8,682 nucleotides of DNA from Candidatus Zixiibacteriota bacterium (GTDB lineage: Bacteria > Zixibacteria > MSB-5A5 > GN15 > PGXB01). The first letter of the stretch is position 1. The number at the start of each line of letters is the position of its first letter. Below the pieces are notes generated by a model. It saw only the letters and a program-made list of their open reading frames with translations. It was not told the origin of the DNA and searched no databases. Location: the NCBI GenBank assembly GCA_003641425.1, contig QNAH01000101.1, positions 1-8,682 of the forward strand. The letters are read 5' to 3'. Shown here piece by piece: positions 1 to 6,049 of the stretch. The translations under genes and the position numbers were made by a program.

Positions 1-2
1 AG

Positions 3-65
3 GAAAGCGATGGATCAAAAAAGAAAATACGGATTTGCCGCAGGTGCGGTGAAGCGATTTCATAG
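3..65 (+). CDS. rplX: 50S ribosomal protein L24, C-terminal fragment (partial, 5' end outside window)
   Basis: Only the last 20 codons and a TAG stop are inside the window; the gene enters from the left edge in the third forward frame. The visible tail contains KKKIRICRRCGEAIS, which matches the usual end of bacterial L24 proteins that carry a CxxC pair near the C-terminus. L24 is an early assembly-initiating protein that binds 23S rRNA near the tunnel exit (family knowledge). Its position directly before rplE, with a 10-base gap to the L5 start, is the standard order of the spc cluster. The two cysteines suggest a metal-binding tail, but with the N-terminal part missing a full zinc site cannot be confirmed. 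The other two frames here give short peptides with no family resemblance. Confidence 0.9.
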   Translation, partial: ESDGSKKKIRICRRCGEAIS

Positions 66-69
66 GTGA
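64..69 (+). promoter_or_regulatory. Ribosome binding site of rplE
   Basis: AGGTGA lies six bases before the ATG at 76 and overlaps the rplX stop codon. It decides the start. The in-frame TTG at 70 would directly abut this site, leaving no spacer, so the ATG is preferred. The resulting N-terminus, MARLKERY, also lines up with other L5 proteins. Confidence 0.8.
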
Positions 70-75
70 TTGCAC

Positions 76-615
76 ATGGCTAGATTAAAAGAAAGATATA
101 TAGAAAGTGTAGTGCCCAAGTTGATGAAGGATAATAATTACTCCTCCGTCATGGAAGTACCCAAGCTGACCAAAATAACGGTCAACATTGGTATGGGCGA
201 GGCGATCGCTAATCCAAAATCGCTCGACGCTGCCGCCGAGGATATGGCCAAGATTGTCGGCCAGAAGCCTGTTTTCACCAAGGCGCGGAAGTCGATCTCA
301 AATTTTAAGCTTCGCCAGGGGGCCCGGATAGGTGTCATGGTGACCCTGCGCCGTGAGCGGATGTATGAATTTCTCGATCGCCTGATGAATGTTGCCATTC
401 CCCGTATCCGTGATTTTCGCGGCATATCGGCCAAATCGTTCGATGGTCGCGGCAATTTCAACCTGGGCATTCGGGAGCAGATTATTTTTCCCGAAATAGA
501 TTATGATAAAATCGATAAGATTCGCGGGATGAATATATCGATAACTACGACGGCTAAGACAGATGAAGAATGCCGCCAGCTTCTGACCGAGCTGGGCATG
601 CCGTTCAGAAAGTAG
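76..615 (+). CDS. rplE: 50S ribosomal protein L5
   Basis: L5 binds 5S rRNA and helps form the central protuberance of the large subunit, contacting S13 and P-site tRNA. The 179-residue product has the same length as E. coli L5. Family blocks are visible: PKLTKITVNIGMGEAI at about 29-44, GQKPVFTKARKSI at 62-74, and IPRIRDFRGISAKSFDGRGN at 108-127. The block REQIIFPEIDYDKID at 133-147 and the terminal PFRK follow. The start at ATG 76 is chosen over TTG 70 from the position of the upstream AGGTGA and from homologue length. The stop overlaps the Shine-Dalgarno of rpsN. In E. coli, S8 represses spc translation at the start of this gene; I could not recognise an S8-like helix here, so autoregulation is unproven. 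Intact, with no oddities. Confidence 0.98.
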   Translation: MARLKERYIESVVPKLMKDNNYSSVMEVPKLTKITVNIGMGEAIANPKSLDAAAEDMAKIVGQKPVFTKARKSISNFKLRQGARIGVMVTLRRERMYEFLDRLMNVAIPRIRDFRGISAKSFDGRGNFNLGIREQIIFPEIDYDKIDKIRGMNISITTTAKTDEECRQLLTELGMPFRK

Positions 616-623
616 GAGTAACT

Positions 624-809
624 GTGGCCAAGAAGTGTTTGGTAGAAAAACAAAAGCGCGAGCCTAAATTCAAGGTCAGGCGATATAATCGCTGCCGTCG
701 CTGCGGGCGGCCCCGGGCGTACATGAGAAGATTTGGGCTGTGCCGAATTTGCTTTAGAGAAATGGCTCTGGCCGGGGAAATTCCTGGTGTTGTGAAAGCC
801 AGTTGGTAA
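624..809 (+). CDS. rpsN: 30S ribosomal protein S14, type Z (zinc-binding)
   Basis: S14 is a small-subunit head protein needed late in 30S assembly. The product is 61 residues, the typical length of the short zinc-ribbon type Z rather than the roughly 100-residue zinc-free type. Four cysteines form CRRC at 24-27 and CRIC at 40-43, the expected Cys4 site. Further family features are the YNRCRRCGRPR block and the ending GEIPGVVKASW. The start is a GTG preceded at five bases by AGGAG, which overlaps the rplE stop codon. An in-frame ATG at 570 would extend the protein 18 residues back into rplE and has no family support. The zinc site suggests that a zinc-free S14 paralogue could exist elsewhere under zinc control, as in other bacteria; that is inference. 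Confidence 0.97.
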   Translation: MAKKCLVEKQKREPKFKVRRYNRCRRCGRPRAYMRRFGLCRICFREMALAGEIPGVVKASW

Positions 810-827
810 AGATATTGACAGGAGATA

Positions 828-836
828 TGGTATAAT
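828..836 (+). promoter_or_regulatory. Extended -10-like sequence overlapping the rpsH start (speculative)
   Basis: TGGTATAAT matches the housekeeping sigma extended -10 pattern TGnTATAAT exactly. A perfect TTGACA sits at 815-820, but the spacer between the hexamers is only 10 bases, far from the usual 17. The sequence at the correct -35 distance (808-813) does not resemble a -35 element. If active, it would work as an extended -10 promoter and start transcription inside rpsH, feeding rplF and genes downstream. It may equally be a chance product of a ribosome binding site followed by an AT-rich spacer and ATG. Confidence 0.2.
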
Positions 837-1236
837 GTCGATGACCGATCCGATTGCTGATCTGCTTACCAGAATCAGGAATGCATCCAAAGCCAAGATG
901 AAGGCTGTGAACGTTCCCGCCTCCAACGTCAAACGTGAGGTGGCCAGGATTCTTAAAGAAGAAAAATTCATTAAGGATGTCCTGGAGATTCCGGACAAGC
1001 GGCAGGGAATATTGAGACTGTATCTTAAATATAGCCGTGAGGATGAGCCCATTATCAAGGGATTGAAAAGAATTTCCCGCCCCGGCCTTAGAAGATACTA
1101 CAACCTTGAGGATCTGCGCCGCGTTGGACGGACGCAGGTCGGTGTTACTATTATTTCGACCTCGCGGGGAATTATGACCGACGGCGAGGCGGTTAAAAAG
1201 AACGTGGGCGGCGAAGCTCTCTTCAATGTCTGGTAA
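835..1236 (+). CDS. rpsH: 30S ribosomal protein S8
   Basis: S8 is a primary binder of the central domain of 16S rRNA, and in E. coli it represses the spc operon. The 133-residue product starts MSMTDPIADLLTRIRN, like E. coli MSMQDPIADMLTRIRN, which favours ATG 835 over the in-frame ATG at 841. AGGAG ends ten bases before 835. Conserved parts are the ISRPGLRRYY block at about 80-89 and the C-terminal RNA-binding STSRGIMTDGEA at 108-119. One departure stands out: the loop joining these blocks reads RRVGRTQVGVTIIST. Most homologues have a GLG-containing segment that is one residue shorter (for example E. coli KVMAGLGIAVVST). The reading frame is intact around it, so this looks like real variation rather than an error. 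A perfect extended -10-like motif overlaps the start codon. Confidence 0.98.
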   Translation: MSMTDPIADLLTRIRNASKAKMKAVNVPASNVKREVARILKEEKFIKDVLEIPDKRQGILRLYLKYSREDEPIIKGLKRISRPGLRRYYNLEDLRRVGRTQVGVTIISTSRGIMTDGEAVKKNVGGEALFNVW

Positions 1237-1250
1237 GCGGAGTTTTTGAT

Positions 1251-1793
1251 ATGTCGAAGATAGGAAAAATGCCGGTTAAGATACCTAAAGGAGTGACGGT
1301 TAAGCTGGACGGTTCGAAGATCGATGTGTCCGGACCAAACGGCAAACTGAATCGGGTACTGCATGATGAAATCCAGGTGAAGGTGGAAGAAGATTCTGTT
1401 ATAGTTACACGCCCCTCGGATCAGAAATTTCATCGCTCTCTGCATGGACTGACACGCGCCTTGATCCAGAATATGGTTACCGGCGTCTCCGAGGGATATA
1501 AAATAGAACTGGAAATGATCGGTGTCGGCTATCGCGCCGAGATGAAGGGTAAGCTGCTGGAACTTAATCTGGGATTTTCTCACCCGATTGTCCTGCGGGC
1601 TCCCGACGAAATAAAACTGGAAGTCTTTCCCAAGGAAAGTAAAATTGTTGTTACCGGAGCCGACAAACAACTGGTCGGTCAGACAGCGGCTCAAATTCGT
1701 TCATTCCGGCCGCCGGAACCATATAAGGGTAAGGGCGTCAGATACGTCGGCGAGAAGATCCGTCGTAAGGCAGGAAAAGCGGCCGGTAAGTAA
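1251..1793 (+). CDS. rplF: 50S ribosomal protein L6
   Basis: L6 binds helix 97 of 23S rRNA near the factor-binding site and supports EF-G and EF-Tu function. The product is 180 residues, normal for the family, and consists of two related alpha-beta repeats of roughly 80 residues each. Recognisable segments are SKIGKMPVKIPKGV at 2-15, the HGLTRALIQNMVTGVSEGY stretch at about 65-83, and VGYRAEMKG at 92-100. The C-terminal signature RPPEPYKGKGVRY spans 153-165 and is followed by a lysine-rich tail. GGAG ends eight bases before the ATG, in a 14-base gap after rpsH. Complete and unremarkable. Confidence 0.98.
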   Translation: MSKIGKMPVKIPKGVTVKLDGSKIDVSGPNGKLNRVLHDEIQVKVEEDSVIVTRPSDQKFHRSLHGLTRALIQNMVTGVSEGYKIELEMIGVGYRAEMKGKLLELNLGFSHPIVLRAPDEIKLEVFPKESKIVVTGADKQLVGQTAAQIRSFRPPEPYKGKGVRYVGEKIRRKAGKAAGK

Positions 1794-1805
1794 GGATTGT
1801 AGTCA

Positions 1806-2171
1806 ATGAGCAGAATAGACAAATTAGCCAGAAAGGCAAAGAGAAAGGCCAGAGTCCGGGGCAAGATTTTCGGAACGTCCGAAAGGCCGCGGCTGACGGT
1901 CTCCAAAACGCTGAAAAACATATATGCCCAGATTATCGATGACGAGAAAATGGTCACCCTGGTCTCGACATCAACCATAGCCAAAGACGTGCGCACTAAA
2001 GTGGCCGAAAAATCCAAGACCGAGAGGGCTCAGATTGTCGGTGAGGAAATCGCACGGGTGGCCCAGGATAAGGGTGTCAAGGCTGTCGCTTTCGACCGCA
2101 ACGGCAATGTGTATCACGGCCGGGTCAAGGCGCTGGCGGAAGCAGCAAGAAAAGCAGGTTTGGATTTTTAA
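1806..2171 (+). CDS. rplR: 50S ribosomal protein L18
   Basis: L18 binds 5S rRNA with L5 and carries it into the central protuberance. The 121-residue product has the expected very basic N-terminus (DKLARKAKRKARVRGKI), the SERPRLTVSKTLKNIYAQIIDD block at about 25-46, and the terminal FDRNGNVYHGRVKALAEAAR signature. AAGGA overlaps the rplF stop and ends nine bases before the ATG. The 12-base gap to rplF and 21-base gap to rpsE fit one transcription unit. Complete. Confidence 0.98.
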   Translation: MSRIDKLARKAKRKARVRGKIFGTSERPRLTVSKTLKNIYAQIIDDEKMVTLVSTSTIAKDVRTKVAEKSKTERAQIVGEEIARVAQDKGVKAVAFDRNGNVYHGRVKALAEAARKAGLDF

Positions 2172-2180
2172 TATATTAGA

Positions 2181-2186
2181 AGAGGT
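2181..2186 (+). promoter_or_regulatory. Ribosome binding site fixing the TTG start of rpsE
   Basis: AGAGGT lies six bases before TTG 2193. The next in-frame candidate, ATG 2208, has no purine-rich site at a suitable distance. The codons after TTG read ARTEMENLDFEEKVI, a plausible S5 N-terminus, so the rare start is preferred. Confidence 0.75.
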
Positions 2187-2192
2187 AGATTT

Positions 2193-2678
2193 TTGGCTAG
2201 AACCGAAATGGAAAACCTCGATTTCGAGGAAAAAGTAATCAACGTCAATCGCGTGGCTAAAGTGGTCAAGGGCGGGCGCCGTTTTAGTTTTACTGCCTTG
2301 GTTGCTGTTGGCAGGAAAAACGGGCGGGTCGGTATTGGAACCGGCAAAGCTAAAGAAGTCGCCGATGCCATAAGAAAGGCTACCGACGCGGCCCACAAGT
2401 CCATGGTGAAGGTGACGATTACGGCTGAGGGAACAATTCCGCATATGGTGCTTGGCAGGTACGGTGCATCCACAGTGGTATTGAAACCGGCCTCACCCGG
2501 TACCGGTGTAATCGCCGGAGGACCGGTGCGTGCGGTCATGGAATCGGCCGGCATTCAGGATATCCTGACAAAAGCCCTCGGCAGTCGTAATCCGCACAAC
2601 GTTGTCAAGGCCACGATGAACGGGCTGTTGAGTCTTCGGTCGAAAGAAGAGCAGGAAAAATATCGTATCGAGGGTTAA
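2193..2678 (+). CDS. rpsE: 30S ribosomal protein S5 (TTG start)
   Basis: S5 sits at the neck of the small subunit and affects decoding fidelity, mRNA entry and spectinomycin sensitivity. The 161-residue product has a double-stranded-RNA-binding-like N-terminal domain. It includes VNRVAKVVKGGRRFSFTALV at about 18-37, whose loop KGGRRFSF is where known spectinomycin-resistance changes map; it looks wild type here. GRVGIGTGKAKEVADAIRKA follows at 44-63. The C-terminal domain contains PASPGTGVIAGGPVRAVMES at 99-118 and ends with KALGSRNPHNVVKATMNGL at 127-145. The start is TTG, supported by the upstream AGAGGT. Complete, between rplR and rpmD as expected. Confidence 0.98.
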   Translation: MARTEMENLDFEEKVINVNRVAKVVKGGRRFSFTALVAVGRKNGRVGIGTGKAKEVADAIRKATDAAHKSMVKVTITAEGTIPHMVLGRYGASTVVLKPASPGTGVIAGGPVRAVMESAGIQDILTKALGSRNPHNVVKATMNGLLSLRSKEEQEKYRIEG

Positions 2679-2704
2679 TCCTTCGGGTATAGAGGTTATT
2701 GAAT

Positions 2705-2890
2705 ATGGCTAAGTTGAAGATTACCCAGGTGCGTAGTGCTATCGATCGCAACGTCAGGCAGAAAAGGACCATTGAGGCCCTGGGCCTGGGGAAATTGCAC
2801 CGGACTGTGATGCTGAATGATACACCACAGATCCGCGGCATGATCAAAGCGGTCAATCATCTGGTTGAATATGAAAAGGTGGATGAGTGA
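2705..2890 (+). CDS. rpmD: 50S ribosomal protein L30
   Basis: L30 is a small surface protein of the large subunit. The 61-residue product (MAKLKITQVRSAIDRN...) closely follows E. coli L30, with the conserved HRTVMLNDTPQIRGMIKAV region at about 34-52. The start is ATG 2705, eight bases after AGAGGT. The in-frame TTG at 2699 is only two bases from that site and is rejected. The gene ends in two consecutive in-frame TGA codons (TGATGA), and the rplO ATG is embedded in that hexamer, so the two genes overlap by one base and are probably translationally coupled. Confidence 0.97.
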   Translation: MAKLKITQVRSAIDRNVRQKRTIEALGLGKLHRTVMLNDTPQIRGMIKAVNHLVEYEKVDE

Positions 2891-3336
2891 TGACACCGTT
2901 AGATTTATCGAGTTTGAAACCGGCCTCGGGAGCGCGCGGGAAGCGCCGCCGGGTAGGACGCGGCCCCGGCAGCGGCAGGGGAAAAACCGCGGGGCGCGGC
3001 CATAAGGGGCAAAAATCCCGCTCCGGCGGCAACATTAAACCCTGGATGGAAGGCGGCCAGATGCCTATCCAGAGAAGAATCCCAAAGCGTGGATTTACCA
3101 ACCAGTTCAGGGAAGAATATCAGGAAGTCAATATTTCGTCGTTGAATAAATGTCAACCCGGTGAAGTAACTCCTGACACCTTAAAGGAGTTGGGGGTCAT
3201 CAAGTCAACGCGTCAGCCTGTCAAGATACTGGGCATGGGTAAGCTGGAAGCTGCATTGCATGTCAAAGCGGCGGCTTTTTCGAAGTCCGCTGCGGAGAAA
3301 ATCAAAGAGGCCGGCGGTAAAACAGAGGTGGTATAG
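2890..3336 (+). CDS. rplO: 50S ribosomal protein L15
   Basis: L15 is a late-assembly large-subunit protein with a long extended basic N-terminal arm buried in 23S rRNA. The product is 148 residues. The arm, rich in Gly, Arg and Lys (GKRRRVGRGPGSGRGKTAGR at 17-36), is followed by GHKGQKSRSGG, MEGGQMPIQRRIPKRGF at 53-69 and a globular C-terminal half with VKILGMGKL at 111-119. ATG 2890 is preferred over the adjacent in-frame GTG 2887 because AAGGTGG ends seven bases before the ATG. The start overlaps the rpmD stop, and the stop overlaps the secY start, each by one base. The dense GC-rich arm-coding stretch produces long open frames on the opposite strand that have no meaning. Confidence 0.98.
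   Translation: MTPLDLSSLKPASGARGKRRRVGRGPGSGRGKTAGRGHKGQKSRSGGNIKPWMEGGQMPIQRRIPKRGFTNQFREEYQEVNISSLNKCQPGEVTPDTLKELGVIKSTRQPVKILGMGKLEAALHVKAAAFSKSAAEKIKEAGGKTEVV
3325..3331 (+). promoter_or_regulatory. Ribosome binding site fixing the GTG start of secY
   Basis: GAGGTGG lies inside the last codons of rplO, four bases before GTG 3336. The GTG shares its first base with the rplO TAG stop. No other start is near, and the N-terminus produced, FGTFQSIFKVEELRKRI, is typical of SecY. Confidence 0.75.
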
Positions 3337-4643
3337 TGTTTGGTACTTTCCAGTCAATATTCAAGGTCGAGGAATTAAGAAAACGTATCCTGTTCACATT
3401 GGGTATCCTCGTCGTCTACCGGATTGGCGGGCATGTCCCCACTCCCGGTGTCGATGGTTCGATGCTTCAGGAACTGCTTTCGGGTGACACCATCTTTGGC
3501 CTTCTGGATATGTTTGCAGGGGGCGCCTTCAGAAAAGCGACTATTTTTGCGCTGGGCATTATGCCATACATTTCGGCCTCGATTATGCTCCAGCTCCTGG
3601 GTGCGGTCATCCCGTATCTGCAGAGACTGCAAAAAGAGGGTGAAGAAGGCCGGCGTAAGATTACACAGTACACCCGATACCTGACAGTGCTCATCTCTGC
3701 ACTGCAGGCTTTTGGGACGGCACAGTTCCTTTATTCTCTTGAAGGGCCGACCGGACAGGTGGTTTATATGCCTTACGCCCAGTTTATAGGCATCACCATG
3801 CTGACCTTCACCTGCGGAACGATATTTATTATGTGGCTGGGTGAGCAGATCACCGAACGAGGGATCGGTAACGGCATATCGCTGATTATCTTTATCGGCA
3901 TTGTAGCCAGGTTCCCGGATGCGGTGATCGAAGAAATCCAGTATCTTTTTGCGGGCACCCGTTCGATCGTAACCGAAGTCATTCTGGTTATTCTCATGCT
4001 GGCGGTCATCGCCGCGGTCATCCTGGTGACGCGTGCTCAGAGAAAGGTTCCGGTCCAGTATCCAAAGCGTATTATCGGCCGCAAGGTTTACGGCGGCGCC
4101 ACCACACACCTGCCGCTGTCAGTCAACTCGGCCGGTGTTATTCCGATTATTTTCGCGCAGTCGATCATGTTCCTGCCGGCGACCATACAGCAGTTGTTTC
4201 CCAATGCCGAGTGGATCTCGAATATCATTACCGACTGGCTGGCTCCGGGTGATCTGGTTTATTCGGTAGTCTATGCATTGATTATTATATTTTTCGCCTA
4301 TTTTTACACCGCTATTGTCTTCAATCCGATTGACATTGCGGATAATATGCGCAAGAACGGCGGTTTTGTCCCCGGTATCCGTCCGGGTAAAAGGACAGCC
4401 GAACACATAGAGAGAATTTTGACACGGATTACACTTCCGGGCGCAATATTTTTTGCCGCGATTGCGGTTTTGCCGTGGGTCTTGATGTCGCGCGCCGGCG
4501 TCAACTTCTTCTTCGGCGGCACGGGACTGCTTATCGTAGTCGGTGTGGCCTTGGATACACTACAGCAAATCGAATCGCATTTGCTCATGCGCCATTATGA
4601 AGGATTTATGAAAAAAGGCAAAATTCGAGGGAGGTCATACTAG
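3336..4643 (+). CDS. secY: Protein translocase subunit SecY
   Basis: SecY forms the membrane channel through which SecA or the ribosome drives secreted and inner-membrane proteins; it works with SecE and SecG. The 435-residue product has the family's usual length and about ten hydrophobic segments, the first at roughly 18-30. Signature blocks are GGAFRKATIFALGIMPYISA at 62-81, ITERGIGNGISLIIFIGI at 172-189, QRKVPVQYPKR at 235-245 and LPLSVNSAGVIPIIFA at 259-274. The cytosolic loop RKNGGFVPGIRPGKRT at 339-354 carries the arginine needed for SecA-driven transport, here R349. The end, MRHYEGFMKKGKIRGRSY, faces the cytosol. The start is GTG, overlapping the rplO stop, and the stop overlaps the adk GTG. 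Ribosomal protein genes next to secY are the rule in bacteria. Complete. Confidence 0.99.
   Translation: MFGTFQSIFKVEELRKRILFTLGILVVYRIGGHVPTPGVDGSMLQELLSGDTIFGLLDMFAGGAFRKATIFALGIMPYISASIMLQLLGAVIPYLQRLQKEGEEGRRKITQYTRYLTVLISALQAFGTAQFLYSLEGPTGQVVYMPYAQFIGITMLTFTCGTIFIMWLGEQITERGIGNGISLIIFIGIVARFPDAVIEEIQYLFAGTRSIVTEVILVILMLAVIAAVILVTRAQRKVPVQYPKRIIGRKVYGGATTHLPLSVNSAGVIPIIFAQSIMFLPATIQQLFPNAEWISNIITDWLAPGDLVYSVVYALIIIFFAYFYTAIVFNPIDIADNMRKNGGFVPGIRPGKRTAEHIERILTRITLPGAIFFAAIAVLPWVLMSRAGVNFFFGGTGLLIVVGVALDTLQQIESHLLMRHYEGFMKKGKIRGRSY
4629..4635 (+). promoter_or_regulatory. Ribosome binding site fixing the GTG start of adk
   Basis: GGGAGGT lies in the last secY codons, seven bases before GTG 4643. 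The GTG shares a base with the secY TAG stop. The N-terminus MNFIFLGPPGSGKGT begins directly at the P-loop strand, as in other adenylate kinases. Confidence 0.8.
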
Positions 4644-5293
4644 TGAATTTTATCTTTTTGGGCCCTCCAGGGTCCGGTAAAGGGACCCAGGCCAAGCAGG
4701 TGTGCCGCGAGCTGAATATTTTACATCTGTCGACCGGTGATGTTTTGAGGGAAAATGTGAAAAACGGTACCGAGCTTGGCAAAAAAGCACAGAAATTTAT
4801 GGAAGCAGGCGATCTGGTCCCGGATAATGTTATTGTTGGGATGATCGAAGATAAATTGAAAAACGGCGAACTGGACAACGGGTTTATTCTTGACGGATTC
4901 CCCCGGACGGTCCCCCAGGCACAGGCCCTGAAAGAAATGTTCGCCAGCAACCACAAATCCATCGACCGGGCAATTCTTCTCGATGTTTCCGACGAGGAGG
5001 TAATAAAGCGTCTTTCGGGACGTTTTTACTGCCCGACCTGCAATGCCGGCTATAACTATCCGGCCAAGATGCCGAAGGTCGAAGGAATTTGCGATAAAGA
5101 CGGCAGCAAATTATTGCGTCGTCCCGATGACGAAGAGGATGTCGTAAAAAACAGGCTTGATGTTTATAAGAAGCAGACCGAACCCATAGTCGAGTTTTAC
5201 CGCAACGAGTCGATTTTAACCGAGGTCGGTGCGGAACGCAGCATCGAGGCTATTTTTGCAGATTTGCTTAAATTGACGCAAGAGTTTAAGTAA
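4643..5293 (+). CDS. adk: Adenylate kinase, long form with zinc-binding lid
   Basis: Adenylate kinase interconverts ATP plus AMP with two ADP in the cytosol. The 216-residue product has the P-loop GPPGSGKGT at 7-15 and the AMP-binding segment STGDVLREN at 30-38. GFILDGFPRT follows at 80-89, with the catalytic-core arginine at 88. The lid begins at GRFYC (126-130) and holds C130, C133, C150 and D153, spaced Cys-x2-Cys-x16-Cys-x2-Asp. This is the Cys3Asp zinc arrangement known from Bacillus-type enzymes, in contrast to the zinc-free hydrogen-bonded lid of E. coli. Arginines at 159-160 and 171 fit the phosphate-contact positions. The start is GTG, overlapping the secY stop; map follows two bases after the stop. 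Complete. Confidence 0.99.
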   Translation: MNFIFLGPPGSGKGTQAKQVCRELNILHLSTGDVLRENVKNGTELGKKAQKFMEAGDLVPDNVIVGMIEDKLKNGELDNGFILDGFPRTVPQAQALKEMFASNHKSIDRAILLDVSDEEVIKRLSGRFYCPTCNAGYNYPAKMPKVEGICDKDGSKLLRRPDDEEDVVKNRLDVYKKQTEPIVEFYRNESILTEVGAERSIEAIFADLLKLTQEFK

Positions 5294-5295
5294 GA

Positions 5296-6042
5296 ATGAT
5301 AATTTTAAAGACAGATGCACAGATCGAAATCATGCGCAAGGCGGGAAAGATAGTGGCGGAGACTCTTGAAATGATCGGCGATAAAGTAAAGCCGGGTATC
5401 ACCACCGCTGAAATCGACCGTGCGGCTGAAGAATTTATCCTGTCCCGGGGGGCCAAGCCGGCCTTCAAGGGATATCGTGGATTCCCGGCCACGACTTGTA
5501 TTTCGATCAACGAGGAAGTGGTCCATGGTATTCCGGGGAACCGGATGCTTGTCGAAGGACAGATCGTTTCCGTCGATCTGGGATGCATTGTCAATGGATT
5601 TTATGGTGATTCGGCGGCGACCTTTCCAGTGGGTCAGATTTCCGAGGAAAAAAGGAAACTTATCGAGGTTACCAGACGTTCTTTAGAAGTCGGCCTTTCC
5701 CATGTCAAGGATGGAAATAAACTGGGTCAGGTTTCGGCGGCCATTCAGAAATGTGTGGAGGATGAGGGTTTTTCGGTTGTCAGAGATATGGTCGGACATG
5801 GTATCGGCAAAAATCTGCACGAAGATCCTCAAGTGCCGCATTTCGGCCCGGAGGAAGCCGGTCCCGTCCTGAAGAAGGGGATGGTTATAGCCATTGAGCC
5901 GATGGTCAATGCCGGCGGTTATCAGGTTGTCCAGAAGGCCGACGGTTGGACCATAGTCACTGCGGACGGATCCGATTCGGCTCATTTTGAGCATTCGGTG
6001 GCCGTGACTGATAACGGTCTGGATATTTTAACTAAATTATAG
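5296..6042 (+). CDS. map: Methionine aminopeptidase, type I
   Basis: The enzyme removes the initiator methionine from nascent proteins when the second residue is small. The 248-residue product has the pita-bread fold sequence with all five metal ligands in place: D94 and D105 (in VDLGCIVNGFYGD), H168 (GHGIG), E201 (AIEPM) and E232 (HFEHS). H77 (EEVVHGIPG) and H175 occupy the substrate-binding histidine positions. Length and the absence of an N-terminal extension indicate the short bacterial type Ia form. The start follows the adk stop by two bases, and I see no good Shine-Dalgarno, only weak purines, so reinitiation after adk is likely. The C-terminus ends next to the infA ribosome binding site. 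Complete. Confidence 0.99.
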   Translation: MIILKTDAQIEIMRKAGKIVAETLEMIGDKVKPGITTAEIDRAAEEFILSRGAKPAFKGYRGFPATTCISINEEVVHGIPGNRMLVEGQIVSVDLGCIVNGFYGDSAATFPVGQISEEKRKLIEVTRRSLEVGLSHVKDGNKLGQVSAAIQKCVEDEGFSVVRDMVGHGIGKNLHEDPQVPHFGPEEAGPVLKKGMVIAIEPMVNAGGYQVVQKADGWTIVTADGSDSAHFEHSVAVTDNGLDILTKL

Positions 6043-6049
6043 GGAGTAA

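Noticed and set aside
70..75. TTG start for rplE two codons earlier
   Set aside because: It directly abuts the ribosome binding site, leaving no spacer; ATG 76 gives the family length of 179.
570..623. Upstream ATG extension of rpsN
   Set aside because: It would add 18 residues overlapping rplE to a 61-residue family; the GTG at 624 has an AGGAG site at the right distance.
501..1058. 185-codon open frame on the - strand
   Set aside because: It spans the ends and starts of rplE, rpsN and rpsH in antisense; all three sense genes are unmistakable.
1098..1694. 198-codon open frame on the - strand
   Set aside because: Antisense to rpsH and rplF, with no recognisable domain.
2035..2238. 67-codon + strand open frame across rplR and rpsE
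   Set aside because: Out of frame with two certain genes and without its own ribosome binding site or family match.
2699..2704. TTG start for rpmD two codons earlier
   Set aside because: Only two bases from the Shine-Dalgarno; ATG 2705 gives the MAKLKITQ start seen in homologues.
3375..4109. 244-codon open frame on the - strand
   Set aside because: It lies entirely antisense to secY, has no family resemblance, and its composition is that of a shadow of conserved membrane codons.
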